Source: JADJPO01 sp963724535 | Lineage (GTDB): Bacteria; Actinomycetota; Actinomycetes; Actinomycetales; Kineosporiaceae | NCBI GenBank assembly: GCA_963724535.1 | Contig: CAVRVD010000013.1 | Location: forward strand, 62,001-126,000 | Reading direction: 5' to 3' | DNA: 64,000 bases | Part shown: positions 37,444 to 45,872 of the stretch, in pieces | Position numbering within the stretch: the stretch's first letter is position 1 | Layout of the letters: each line of letters starts with the position of its first letter | Notes under the pieces: generated by a model | The model's input: the letters and a program-made list of their open reading frames with translations, nothing else | Databases searched by the model: none | What the model was told of the DNA's origin: nothing | Made by a program: the position numbers and the translations under genes

Positions 37444-39236
37444 CGGGCAAGTCTAGGCGCCGGTCGCTCACCGGGCCGGTGACCCGCGGGTCGGAGGCTG
37501 CGTACGAGTGCGACCAGCCGCACCGACATGATCAGGACGAGCAGGACGATCAGGACCGCCAGGGTCAGGGTGAGGTCAGGAGCCCAGACCCAGGCGCTCG
37601 CCCAGCCGTAACCGGCCCCGGCCGGCAGCGTCGCCAGCAGGGCGATCGCGGCGCCGCGCAGGCCCACACCGAGCAGGGCCGGTAGCCGGTGGCGGGGATC
37701 CGTGCCGCGGCGGAACGACGCAACGGCTCGCCACAGGCTCCATCCGGCGACGCCGACCAGGAGCAGAACGATGGCGTCGAACAGGAGGTAGAAGCGCCTG
37801 GTCGACGGTCCGGTGTCGACGGGTTCGCCGAGCAGGGCGTCGACCACATTGCGCGAGAGCCGGTCCGGGGCGGAGGGGTTGCCGGGGACAGGGAGCTCGT
37901 GGCTGAGGTTCATCAGCGTCGCGACAGCCGTTCCCCGACCGGGTATCAGTGTGATCATCGCGCTGGAGTCGGGGGTGTTGCCCGGGTGGAACAGCACGGG
38001 CTCGGCCCAGGGGCCGCCGACGAACCAGCCCATCGCGTACCGAGCCGGGGCGCCGTCCGCCCATCCGCCCAGATGTGCCGCCGGGCCAGGGGCGGTCAGC
38101 ACGCGCAGCCCGTCGGCGGACACGATCTGAGTCCCGTCCGGGCCGAGACCGCCACGCAGGTACATCTGCAGGTAGCGGCCCATGTCGGCGGCGGTACTGA
38201 CCAGGTACCCGGCGGCGAGCAGCCCCGGCCGATGCGCGGGTCCGGTCGACACGGGGACGCCGAACCACAACCGATGTCCGGGGCTGACCACGCCGTCGTC
38301 GACTGCCACCGGCAGGCTGGTGGCGCTGCCGGTCATGGCGAGTGGGGTGAAGATCCGGCGTTGGACGTGCTCGGCATAGGAGATGCCGGTGGCACGCTCG
38401 ACGACGAGTCCGGCCAGGACGTAGTTGGCGTTGGAGTAGTGCCACACCGCACCCGGCGGATCGCTGAGCCGAGCACCGGACAGCTCGCCGACGGCGTCCA
38501 GGGCGGTGCCGTCCGCAGCACTCTTGAGGATGGGCCCGCCGGCGGTCCCGGGCAGGCCGCTGGTCTGCTGCAGCAGATGTCGAACGGTGATCGTGTCGGC
38601 GGCGCCAGGGTCGGCGAGTCGCAGCTCTGGCACGTACCGTCGTACCGACGCGTCCAGGTCGACCAGCCCGTCGTCGACCAGTTGCATCACCGCCAGAGCG
38701 GTGAAGCTCTTGGACGTCGACCCGATCACGAACGGGGTGTCGGCCGTCACGTTCCGGCCGTCCCCGGTCTCTCCCAGGCCCTGGACCACGGCGTCGCCGT
38801 CCCGATCGACCACGGCGAGCGCCGAGCCGGGAACCCCGACGTCGTCCATCCGGGCGGCCAGGACCTGGCCGGCCCGCTGGGTGTCGCCGCGGTCCGCGGC
38901 GACGGCGGGACTGCCCCACCCGAGGAGAAGGGTCGCCATCACGGTGAGCGGCACCACCCGGCATTCCGCCCGCCGCGCCGGTCCGCTGCCCGAGGACCAC
39001 CGCGGACCGCGGGGAAGAGACGAGAACGGTTCGCTCAGAGTGCCTTTGAGCGCCGCCCCGATGGAGGACGCCGCCAGGATGAACGCCGCAATGGGGTATC
39101 CCGGCTCACCGATGACCGCTTCAACCTGATCGACGAACACAACTGCTGCTGCCATCAGCCCCCACGACAACCCGAACAGGACAGCCGAGGACGGACCGAG
39201 GGTCCGGGTAGTCAGTGCCGGTGCATCTCGCCTCAT
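37440..39236 (-). CDS. Serine hydrolase of the beta-lactamase/DD-peptidase fold with membrane segments
   Basis: The catalytic domain (class C beta-lactamase-like) has SxxK in GSTSKSFTALAVMQ, YxN in YSNANYVLAG and the HxG-type FHPGNT, followed by three or four C-terminal transmembrane helices (FDAIVLLLVGVAGW, GAAIALLATL, TLTLAVLIVLLVLIMSV). A typical signal peptide (VVPLTVMATLLLGWGSPAVAA) lies directly before it, starting at GTG 38957 or 38954. The open frame continues upstream to ATG 39236 through about 93 residues with two more hydrophobic segments and less GC-biased codons, so the start is uncertain. The stop overlaps hisD by four bases. Probably exported and membrane-bound; substrate unknown. 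Confidence 0.8.
   Translation of the reverse strand: MRRDAPALTTRTLGPSSAVLFGLSWGLMAAAVVFVDQVEAVIGEPGYPIAAFILAASSIGAALKGTLSEPFSSLPRGPRWSSGSGPARRAECRVVPLTVMATLLLGWGSPAVAADRGDTQRAGQVLAARMDDVGVPGSALAVVDRDGDAVVQGLGETGDGRNVTADTPFVIGSTSKSFTALAVMQLVDDGLVDLDASVRRYVPELRLADPGAADTITVRHLLQQTSGLPGTAGGPILKSAADGTALDAVGELSGARLSDPPGAVWHYSNANYVLAGLVVERATGISYAEHVQRRIFTPLAMTGSATSLPVAVDDGVVSPGHRLWFGVPVSTGPAHRPGLLAAGYLVSTAADMGRYLQMYLRGGLGPDGTQIVSADGLRVLTAPGPAAHLGGWADGAPARYAMGWFVGGPWAEPVLFHPGNTPDSSAMITLIPGRGTAVATLMNLSHELPVPGNPSAPDRLSRNVVDALLGEPVDTGPSTRRFYLLFDAIVLLLVGVAGWSLWRAVASFRRGTDPRHRLPALLGVGLRGAAIALLATLPAGAGYGWASAWVWAPDLTLTLAVLIVLLVLIMSVRLVALVRSLRPAGHRPGERPAPRLAR
37450..37455 (-). promoter_or_regulatory. hisD leaderless promoter -10
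   Basis: TAGACT on the minus strand ends 6 nt before the hisD GTG. TAGACT is a favoured actinobacterial -10. This would start the his message at the GTG itself, independent of the upstream gene. No clear -35. Confidence 0.6.
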
Positions 39237-39568
39237 GGCCGCTCTTTCGCGTAGAACCGCCTGCGGTTGCTGGGGTCACCCTGGAATCCGGCCCATGGTC
39301 TGCAGGCCGCCACCGCGGTGGCGAAGGCATCCCCGAACACCCGAGCGGCGGTGCGCTGAACCGTCCGGGGGCGATTCGTCCCGATCCTTCCACGGTCGGC
39401 GACGGCCGAGCTGAGCAATTGGTCCTCGCGCCGCGGCCGGTCGCCGGAGCCGGGGCCCGGCGTGGGCCCGGTGGCGAGTACGCCCGGGTGCCGTCGTCCG
39501 ACCGCGCAGTCGATGCTGCCCAGGACACCTCACCTCCGCGGGCCTGGGGGCCGTCACTGCATACGGTC
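39237..39568. other. Intergenic region upstream of the serine hydrolase and LON genes
   Basis: About 330 bp between divergent genes. A 61-codon minus-strand frame (39233-39418) ends by overlapping the ATG at 39236 as ATGA, but it has no family resemblance, so I do not call it. Codon and base use are more mixed than in the flanks. Nothing else was recognised. Confidence 0.4.
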
Positions 39569-39574
39569 TAGCCT
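39569..39574 (+). promoter_or_regulatory. LON-domain gene leaderless -10
   Basis: TAGCCT ends 6 nt before the GTG at 39581, the same arrangement as hisD on the other strand. Confidence 0.55.
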
Positions 39575-39580
39575 GGGTCG

Positions 39581-40249
39581 GTGCCACCGGTCCGCCTGCC
39601 CTTGTTCCCGCTCGGCTCCGTCCTGGTGCCCGGGCTGGTCCTGCCGCTGCATGTCTTCGAGCAGCGTTACCGGGTGCTGGTCGAGGCCCTGATGGCGCTG
39701 CCGGACGGCGCCGAGCGCCAGTTCGGCGTCGTGGCGATCCGTTCCGGCGCCGAGGCCAGCGATGCCCGGCCCGAGCTCTTCGGCATGGGCTGCACGGCCG
39801 AGCTGCGCGAGGTGACCCCGTACTCCGACGGACGCTTCGACATCGTCACCGTCGGCGAGACCCGGTTCCGACTGCTCGGCCTGGACGAGGACGCCGCGAC
39901 TCCCTACCTGACCGGGCTGGTGGAGTTCCTCGACGAGCCGGACGGAACCGACGACCCTGCGGAGCTCGAGCACCTGCGGCGCTCGGTGGTCGCCCAGTTC
40001 GCCGACTACCGGCGCCGGCTGAACGTGGAGGTCACCGAGCTGCCCGAGGACGCCAGGGTGGTGTCCTACCTGGTCACCGCGGCTATGGTGCTGGAGCTGC
40101 CGGAGCGGCAGGGGCTGCTGGAACAGCCGGCCACCGCCCAGCGACTCCGGGCCGAGATCGACCTGCTGCGCCGGGAGCGGGCGTTGGTGGGCGCCTTCGG
40201 GGCGCTGCCGGCGGTCGAGCTCGGCCGCGGCGAGATCGGGCCGAACTGA
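39581..40249 (+). CDS. LON substrate-binding-domain protein
   Basis: 222 residues made of the isolated N-terminal substrate-binding domain of Lon protease, with no ATPase or protease domain. It begins VRLPLFPLGSVLVPGLVLPLHVFEQRY, the hallmark of the family, then FGVVAIRSGAEA, GCTAELREVTPYSDGRFDIVTVGETRFRLL and a helical C-terminus (LRAEIDLLRRERALVG). Stand-alone LON-domain proteins are common in actinobacteria; function not established. The YbaK gene follows 25 nt downstream. Confidence 0.9.
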   Translation: MPPVRLPLFPLGSVLVPGLVLPLHVFEQRYRVLVEALMALPDGAERQFGVVAIRSGAEASDARPELFGMGCTAELREVTPYSDGRFDIVTVGETRFRLLGLDEDAATPYLTGLVEFLDEPDGTDDPAELEHLRRSVVAQFADYRRRLNVEVTELPEDARVVSYLVTAAMVLELPERQGLLEQPATAQRLRAEIDLLRRERALVGAFGALPAVELGRGEIGPN

Positions 40250-40274
40250 TGGTGGCCTGGCGGACGGCGATGTG

Positions 40275-40781
40275 ATGGGCCGGAAGACCGGCGGCGCGCC
40301 GACCCCGGCGATCGCCGTCCTGCAGCGGGCAGGCGTGGCGCACACGGTGCGCCCCTACGACCACGACGCCACGGCATACGCCCGGGGACTCACCTACGGC
40401 CTCGAGGCCGCGCAGGCGCTCGGGGTCGAGGCCGAGCGGGTGTTCAAGACCCTGCTCGCTGACGTGGACGGGGAGCTGGCCGTCGCGATCGTGCCGGTCG
40501 GCAGCCAGCTTGATCTCAAGGCTCTGGCCGCCGCGGTCGGTGGCAAGCGGGCCACGATGGCCGAACCGGCCGCCGCCGAACGGGCCAGCGGCTACGTGGT
40601 CGGCGGCATCAGCCCGCTCGGCCTGCGGCGCAGGCTGCGCACGGTGCTCGACGTCTCCGCGACGTCCCACAGCACGATCCTGGTCAGCGGTGGGCGCCGC
40701 GGGCTGGACGTGGAGCTGACCCCCGGTGACCTGGTGCGGCTGACCGCCGGGCGGGTCGCCGCGATCGCCGACCTCCCGTGA
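40275..40781 (+). CDS. ybaK: Cys-tRNA(Pro) deacylase, YbaK/EbsC type
   Basis: Hydrolyses mischarged Cys-tRNA-Pro or related aminoacyl-tRNAs. The 168-residue protein has the YbaK core: ERVFKTLLADVDGELAVAIVP with the essential Lys, LDLKALAAAVGGKRATMAEP, and GYVVGGISPLG, the conserved glycine-rich loop. A GTG at 40272 is an alternative start. It is downstream of the LON-domain gene and converges on the aminotransferase with 17 bp between stops. Confidence 0.93.
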   Translation: MGRKTGGAPTPAIAVLQRAGVAHTVRPYDHDATAYARGLTYGLEAAQALGVEAERVFKTLLADVDGELAVAIVPVGSQLDLKALAAAVGGKRATMAEPAAAERASGYVVGGISPLGLRRRLRTVLDVSATSHSTILVSGGRRGLDVELTPGDLVRLTAGRVAAIADLP

Positions 40782-40798
40782 TCAACCACGTTGCGTGA

Positions 40799-42157
40799 TC
40801 AGCCGACCAGGGTCTTGGCCGCCTCCCGGAACAGAGCGGTGTGCGTCTCGACGTCCGCCCCGGTGGTGTCCGGGCACATCAGCGCCATGTTGTGGAACGG
40901 CGTGACGAGCACCCCCCGGTTGCTCATGAACAGGTGCAGGTAGGCGTCCAGGTCGTCGTCCGCGGCGGCAGCCGACTGCGTCCCGGTCCGCGGCGCGGGC
41001 GCCGCGAAGCGGTACTCCGACCGGGCGCCGAGCTGGCTGACCGACCACGGCAGGTCGAACTCCTCGATCACCTTCTGCACGCCGGCGGTGAACGCGGTGG
41101 CCAGGGAGGTCATGTGTTCGAAGGCGGCGTCGGTGAGCACGTGCTCGAGGGTGGCGCGCATGGCAGCCACGCTCAGCGCGTTGCCGGCCAGGGTGCCGCC
41201 GACCCCGCCCACGTCGACCAGGTCGGCCTCGGGGTGGGCGCCGACGCGACGGGCGACCCCCTCGGTGATCCCGTACGCGCCGGAGGGGATGCCGCCGCCG
41301 ATGCTCTTGCCGATGACCAAGACGTCCGGACGCAGGCCCCAAGCCGCTGTCGCCCCGCCAGGCCCGGCCGAGAAGGTGTGTGTCTCGTCGATCATCAGCA
41401 GGGTGCCGGTCTCGTCGCAGGCAGCACGGACGGCGTCCAGATAGCCGGGCTCGGGCAGCACGATGCCGATGTTGGTCAGGGCCGGCTCCATGAGCACGGC
41501 GGCCACGTCGCCGTGGGCGAGCGCGCGGCGCAGCGTTTCGATGTCGTTGAACTCGACCACCCGGGTGGTCAGCTCCAGCGGCACCGGCGGGGCGACGTTG
41601 CCGGGGCGAGCCACGGCCCGGCCGTCCGGGCCGGGCACAGCGAAGATCTCGTCGACGGACCCGTGGTAGCAGTAGGCGAAGACGAGGATCTTGGAGCGCC
41701 CGGTGGCCAGCCGGGCCAGCCGGACCGCCCACCGATTGGCGTCGGTGGCGGTCAGGGTGAACGACCACAGCGGCAGGCCGAAACGGCGGGTGAGCTCTGC
41801 TCCCACCCACTCGGCGTCCTGGGTCGGGAGCATCGTGGTGACGCCGCCGAGCTCGGCCAGGCGCCGGGTGATGGCCGCCACGGTGGGCTGCGGACTGTGC
41901 CCGGCCATCGCGCCGGTGTCGCCGAGGGCGAAGTCGATGTAGGTGTGCCCGTCGACGTCGGTGACCCGGTTGCCGCCGGCACGGTCGAGGTAGAGCGGGA
42001 AACCGCCACTCCATTTGTTCATCCAGGTCATCGGGACGCGACCGAAGAGGTGCCCGGCGCTCTCGAAGAGGTCGCGGGACCTGGGGTGGTCGGCGACGTA
42101 CCTCGTGCGTTCGGCGGCCACGAGGTCGACGAGCCGACCGTCGTTGGGTTGAGTCAT
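40799..42157 (-). CDS. Class III PLP aminotransferase (aspartate aminotransferase family / GSAM-like)
   Basis: 452 residues related to glutamate-1-semialdehyde mutase and omega-transaminases. PLP-binding: TLTATDANRWAVRLAR, LMIDETHTFSAGPGG, and the Lys in VLVIGKSIGGGIPSGAYG; the C-terminal part has SNRGVLVTPFHNMALM. The usual GSAM start and heme-pathway neighbours are absent, so the substrate is open. Translation is placed at ATG 42157 because TACCAT lies exactly 6 nt upstream with a GTGACC -35 17 bp before it; an in-frame ATG at 42196 is the alternative. The upstream membrane-protein gene ends 66 bp before. Confidence 0.88.
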   Translation of the reverse strand: MTQPNDGRLVDLVAAERTRYVADHPRSRDLFESAGHLFGRVPMTWMNKWSGGFPLYLDRAGGNRVTDVDGHTYIDFALGDTGAMAGHSPQPTVAAITRRLAELGGVTTMLPTQDAEWVGAELTRRFGLPLWSFTLTATDANRWAVRLARLATGRSKILVFAYCYHGSVDEIFAVPGPDGRAVARPGNVAPPVPLELTTRVVEFNDIETLRRALAHGDVAAVLMEPALTNIGIVLPEPGYLDAVRAACDETGTLLMIDETHTFSAGPGGATAAWGLRPDVLVIGKSIGGGIPSGAYGITEGVARRVGAHPEADLVDVGGVGGTLAGNALSVAAMRATLEHVLTDAAFEHMTSLATAFTAGVQKVIEEFDLPWSVSQLGARSEYRFAAPAPRTGTQSAAAADDDLDAYLHLFMSNRGVLVTPFHNMALMCPDTTGADVETHTALFREAAKTLVG

Positions 42158-42163
42158 GCCTGG

Positions 42164-42192
42164 ATGGTATGTGGAAACAGTGGCCTGGTCAC
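42164..42192 (-). promoter_or_regulatory. Aminotransferase leaderless promoter
   Basis: Minus strand -35 GTGACC (42187-42192), 17-nt spacer, -10 TACCAT (42164-42169), then 6 nt to the ATG at 42157. This supports the downstream start. Confidence 0.6.
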
Positions 42193-42223
42193 TCATGCGC
42201 GATTGAATCAGTTGTCCAGCGCC

Positions 42224-42670
42224 TTAGTCCTTGACCGAATCCTCCATATCGAGCGGGTGATCTGATGACGGGTCTTCGGCGGCCGCCCGCCCTCGGTCAC
42301 CGATCAGCAGACCGACGGTGGCCACCAGTGCGGTGATCAGGGCGGTCGCCCATGGCCAGATGAGCAGACCACCCCAGGCCACCAGCACCGGTCCACCGAG
42401 CGCCCAGCTCACCGCGACGGCGAGCCCGGACGCCGCGACGGCGCCACCGAGCAGCAGCGCCAGCCGCAGCGACGGCCGCTGCCCCGGACGTCGCAAGAAC
42501 GCCAGCGCAGTGACCCCGCCGAGCGCCGCGGCCATCACGAAGAACGACGCGTCGACGGCGACCTGGCTCTCACCGCGGTCGCTGGCCCCGGACAGGACCG
42601 GCGCGACCAGCCGCCAAACCACCCCGAGTGCCAGGCCTGCGCCGAGCACTCGAAGCAACGACGCGGACAT
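42224..42670 (-). CDS. Four-helix integral membrane protein of unknown function
   Basis: About 148 residues with four hydrophobic helices (LRVLGAGLALGVVWRLVAPVL, FFVMAAALGGVTALAFL, LALLLGGAVAASGLAVAVSWAL, LIWPWATALITALVATVGLLIG), a polar loop after the first, and an acidic C-terminus (SSDHPLDMEDSVKD). I recognise no family motif; it resembles small actinobacterial DUF membrane proteins. The start is ATG 42670, with AGGGTG upstream, or GTG 42676. Confidence 0.75.
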   Translation of the reverse strand: MSASLLRVLGAGLALGVVWRLVAPVLSGASDRGESQVAVDASFFVMAAALGGVTALAFLRRPGQRPSLRLALLLGGAVAASGLAVAVSWALGGPVLVAWGGLLIWPWATALITALVATVGLLIGDRGRAAAEDPSSDHPLDMEDSVKD

Positions 42671-42855
42671 GGGCACACCCTAGACAGCCGACCCGTCCGG
42701 GTCACCCGGAGCCGGGGTGCAACCACGTCCCACCCGCCTACCGGGCGGCCCGACCCGCCGAGGCCGCCGTTCAGGTGACGCTAAGCCGCAGATCACCCGG
42801 CCTTACGCCAACGCCACCTACCGTTGGCGATGACGTCGACGCCAGCGGCGCGCGA

Positions 42856-44301
42856 TCATCTTCCTGTCCGGGTGCCGGCCGCGCGACGTCCGCGAGCCCG
42901 CCAGGAGTCGGCCCGAGTCCTGGCGGACCTGGCCGGTCCCGGCTCCCCCCCGCCGGGGCCGGTCAGGTGGGCATCGTCGTGCGCCGTCCGGGCTGCGCCC
43001 ACCGGCAGGTCCACGGCGATCTGCGCACCGCCCAACCGGCTGCGACCGATCGTGAGTCGGCCACCGCAGTCCTCGGCAACCCGGACCACGATGTCCAGAC
43101 CGAGGCCCGTCGACCCGACCCCGCTCGCCCCGCGGCGCACTGCCCGGTCTGGCTCACCGATCCCCGGACCGGCGTCGCCGACGACCACGCAGGCTCGGTC
43201 CACGTCTGCGCTGAGCTCTACCGCGAAGCCGCAGCCCTCAGGCGTGTGCAGGAAGACGTTGTTCAGCACGGCGTCCACGACGGCGTGCAGATCGCCGGCA
43301 CGGACCGGAACCCTGATCTCCGGTGCATCGGGCAGCCGCAACGACCACGGCCGGTCCTGGTCGTCGGCCAGTGCGCCCCAGAAGTCGAGTCGGTCCCGCA
43401 GCACCGCCACGGCATCGCACTCGGCCGGCTGGGTGGCGTCGCGCTTGGTCCGGGCCTCGCGAATGACGGCGTCCACCTCCTCCTCCAGCCGGACGGTGAG
43501 GGCGCGGACCTGGTCACCCTCCAGCCCCGGCCCGAGGGAGCGCCCGGCGAGCACCAGCCCGGCCAGCGGGGTCCGCAGCCGATGGGACAGGTCGGCGACC
43601 AGCTCGCGCTCGGCGAGCAGCAGCCGGCCGACCCGGTCGGCCATCGTGTTGAACGCCCGGGCCGCGTGCCGCAGCTCGGTGGGGCCCTCGGGCAGCACCC
43701 GGACGGCGAGGTCCCCGGAGCCGAGCCGACCGGAGGCCGCCGCCAGCCGCTGCGCGGCCCGGACCACCCGGGCGGCCAGTCGGTCGGCCAGCGCGACCGA
43801 CCCGACAACCATCAGGACCGCGAAGGCCGCCAGGGTCACCCGGGCCCGCAGAACCCCGGCGTTCAGCACCGTCCTCGGCACGTCGACCTCCACGACGGCC
43901 ACCAGACCGGCGGCGCCGAGTACGGGCTGGAGCACCGCGACGCCGTCCTCGACCGGGGCGGTGGCGGCCCGGCCGGTGTTCATCACGGCGTTGACGGCGG
44001 ATTCCGAGGCCGCCGCCGGACCGACCGTGGTCGCCGCCGGCGGGCCCGCGCCGCTTGCAGCGGGCAGGTGCACCGAGGTACTGCCCGTCGACCCGGTCGG
44101 CGGGTCGGTCACGACCTCGGACACCCGGGTCGGGGACGGGTCCAACGCGACCAGCGCCGCGGTGGCGGAGGCATCACGGAAGGCCTCGGCCAGGGCCCGG
44201 TCCCGAACCAGGTCGCCCACCAGTACGAGCAGCGGAACCAGGAAGGACACGGCGACCAGGGAGGTGACGGCCGCCGAGATCCAGGCCAGTGACCGCCTCA
44301 C
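42856..44301 (-). CDS. Two-component sensor histidine kinase
   Basis: 481 residues. TM1 at about 8-28 and TM2 at about 155-172 flank an extracytoplasmic domain rich in Ala, Thr and Pro. HAMP follows (RLGSGDLAVRVLPEGPTEL), then HisKA with the phosphorylated His in LVADLSHRLRTPLAGLV (residue 240) and HATPase motifs: N-box VLNNVFLHTPEG, GDAGPGIG, and GSTGLGLDIV. The C-terminus is a basic disordered tail of about 40 residues. The GTG start overlaps the response-regulator stop as GTGA. The signal is unknown. Confidence 0.92.
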   Translation of the reverse strand: MRRSLAWISAAVTSLVAVSFLVPLLVLVGDLVRDRALAEAFRDASATAALVALDPSPTRVSEVVTDPPTGSTGSTSVHLPAASGAGPPAATTVGPAAASESAVNAVMNTGRAATAPVEDGVAVLQPVLGAAGLVAVVEVDVPRTVLNAGVLRARVTLAAFAVLMVVGSVALADRLAARVVRAAQRLAAASGRLGSGDLAVRVLPEGPTELRHAARAFNTMADRVGRLLLAERELVADLSHRLRTPLAGLVLAGRSLGPGLEGDQVRALTVRLEEEVDAVIREARTKRDATQPAECDAVAVLRDRLDFWGALADDQDRPWSLRLPDAPEIRVPVRAGDLHAVVDAVLNNVFLHTPEGCGFAVELSADVDRACVVVGDAGPGIGEPDRAVRRGASGVGSTGLGLDIVVRVAEDCGGRLTIGRSRLGGAQIAVDLPVGAARTAHDDAHLTGPGGGEPGPARSARTRADSWRARGRRAAGTRTGR

Positions 44302-44978
44302 GCAGGCGCTGCCAGGCGCACTCCCACGCCGCGCACGGTGTGCAGGTACCGCGGCGTGGCCGCGGACTCGCCGAGCTTGCGGCGCAGCCAGGAGATGTGC
44401 ACGTCGATGGTCTGGTCCTGGCCGTAGGCCTGCTCCCACACCTCGCTGAGCAGCTCTCGGCGGCTGATCACCTGCTCAGGCCGGGCCGCCAGGTAGGCGA
44501 GCAGCTCGAACTCGCGGCGGGTGAGCTGAACCGGCTCGCCGGCCAGGCTGACCTGGCGACGCACCGTGTCGACGACGAGCTCACCAACCTCGAGCACCGG
44601 ATCAGGGCTCTGACGCCGAGTGCGGCGCAGCACCGCGGTGATCCGGGCGTGCAGCTGCTCGCTGGAGAAGGGCTTGATCAGATAGTCGTCCGCGCCCTCG
44701 TGCAGCAGCCGGACCACCTCGTCGTCCTGGTCCCGGCCGGAGGCGACGACGACCGGGGTGTCCTGGTTCACCGCGCGCATCATCTTCAGTGCCTGCGCGC
44801 CGTCCAGGTCGGGCAGGTTGAGGTCGAGGATGACCAGCTCTGGGGTTTGTGCGTTGAACTCGCGCAACGCCTCCAGCGCGTTCGGGACGCTGCGGACGAC
44901 ATGGCCGCGGTCGGTCAGGTCGTGGGTCAGGACACGGCGCAGCAACGCGTCGTCCTCCACCAGCAGCAGGCAGGCCAC
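44298..44978 (-). CDS. OmpR/PhoB-family response regulator
   Basis: Receiver domain with LLLVEDDALL, phospho-Asp in VILDLNLPDLDG, Thr/Ser switch VVVASGRD and Lys in YLIKPFSSEQL. Then a winged-helix effector (LTRREFELLAYLAARPEQVISRRELLSEVW, VDVHISWLRRKLGE, TVRGVGVRL). Start at GTG 44978 is chosen because TACGAT lies exactly 6 nt before it; GTG 44984 would add two residues. It is first of a two-gene operon with the kinase and divergent, by only a few bases, from the gene at 45011. Confidence 0.93.
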   Translation of the reverse strand: MACLLLVEDDALLRRVLTHDLTDRGHVVRSVPNALEALREFNAQTPELVILDLNLPDLDGAQALKMMRAVNQDTPVVVASGRDQDDEVVRLLHEGADDYLIKPFSSEQLHARITAVLRRTRRQSPDPVLEVGELVVDTVRRQVSLAGEPVQLTRREFELLAYLAARPEQVISRRELLSEVWEQAYGQDQTIDVHISWLRRKLGESAATPRYLHTVRGVGVRLAAPA

Positions 44979-44983
44979 GGGCA

Positions 44984-45010
44984 CATCGTAGGTCGTCCAT
45001 AATGTCCCTC
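44984..45010. promoter_or_regulatory. Back-to-back leaderless promoters
   Basis: Minus strand TACGAT (44985-44990) sits 6 nt before the regulator GTG; plus strand CATAAT (44998-45003) sits 7 nt before the GTG at 45011. The two -10 elements are only 7 bp apart, so the polymerases must bind over each other's genes and probably compete. Confidence 0.55.
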
Positions 45011-45850
45011 GTGCCCAGGCTCTTGCGCTATGCCATCAGCTGGGTGACCGTTGCGGCGGCGCTGGTCTGGTTCTCCTTCGCGGTGATCGGCTCGGTGATC
45101 GGTCCGAGCCCCTCGGCTGTCGGACCGAGCCAGACCTGGCCGGTGGCCGCTGACCTGGCGGACGCCCCGTCACCAGGCTCGTCGGGTGGCTGGCTATCCC
45201 TCGACCGGTCGGCCCGGCCGGTCGACGTCCCACCCCCGGCCGACGCAGGGGTGGTCGGCTCGAGCACCGACCAGCTGGGCGCCCCCACCGCGGCGAGGAC
45301 GTCCGACGTGACGGCGACAGGGGACCCGACCTCGACAGCCCAAACCTCGACCGGCCAGACCTCGACAGCCCAGACCTCGGCAGCCGGCGGGATCTCCGCT
45401 GCGCGGGCGTCCTCCCCGCGCCCAACAGACCCGTCGACCTCCGACCGGGGGGCCACCGCCCGCGTTCCCACGGCCACCGGGGCACCGACCCGCACCGAGT
45501 CCGCCCGGCGCAAGACGGTGACCATCGAGGTCACCACCTCAACGTCTGGCAACAGCACCCAGGTGCGGGTGGCCCGCTCCACCAGCGTGCGGCAGGTCGC
45601 CGAGAACACCGACGGCGCGCCGGGGTCGACGTCGCTGCGCAGCATCTCGACCCGCGGCGGCACGGTGGTGCTCGAGCTCGGGTACGACGCACCCATCATC
45701 CGCTCAGTGACCCCGAACCCCGGTTACCGGGTGACCACCACCAAAGGCAGCTCCTCGCTGGTGATGGATCTCGTCGGTGAGTCGGTGCGTTCGACTCTCA
45801 CCGTGCGGTGGCAGAGCGGTCAGACCCTGATCCGGGTCAACGAGGGCTGA
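45011..45850 (+). CDS. Membrane-anchored protein with long Ser/Thr-rich linker
   Basis: About 279 residues. An N-terminal signal anchor (LLRYAISWVTVAAALVWFSFAVIG) is followed by some 140 residues rich in Ser, Thr, Ala and Pro, with TSTAQTSTGQTSTAQTS repeats, then a folded beta-rich C-terminal domain (TVTIEVTTSTSGNSTQVRV, GGTVVLELGYDAPIIRSVTPNPGYRV, SSLVMDLVGESVRSTLTVRW). The pattern of an extracytoplasmic AMIN-like domain on a flexible stalk is possible, but I cannot confirm a family. An ATG at 45002 overlaps the likely -10. It may be controlled by the adjacent two-component system. Confidence 0.8.
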   Translation: MPRLLRYAISWVTVAAALVWFSFAVIGSVIGPSPSAVGPSQTWPVAADLADAPSPGSSGGWLSLDRSARPVDVPPPADAGVVGSSTDQLGAPTAARTSDVTATGDPTSTAQTSTGQTSTAQTSAAGGISAARASSPRPTDPSTSDRGATARVPTATGAPTRTESARRKTVTIEVTTSTSGNSTQVRVARSTSVRQVAENTDGAPGSTSLRSISTRGGTVVLELGYDAPIIRSVTPNPGYRVTTTKGSSSLVMDLVGESVRSTLTVRWQSGQTLIRVNEG

Positions 45851-45872
45851 CCCGGCGACCAGACCCGGCGAC

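Noticed and set aside
39233..39418. A 61-codon minus-strand gene overlapping ATG 39236 as ATGA
   Set aside because: No SD, no family resemblance and atypical composition; overlap may be chance.
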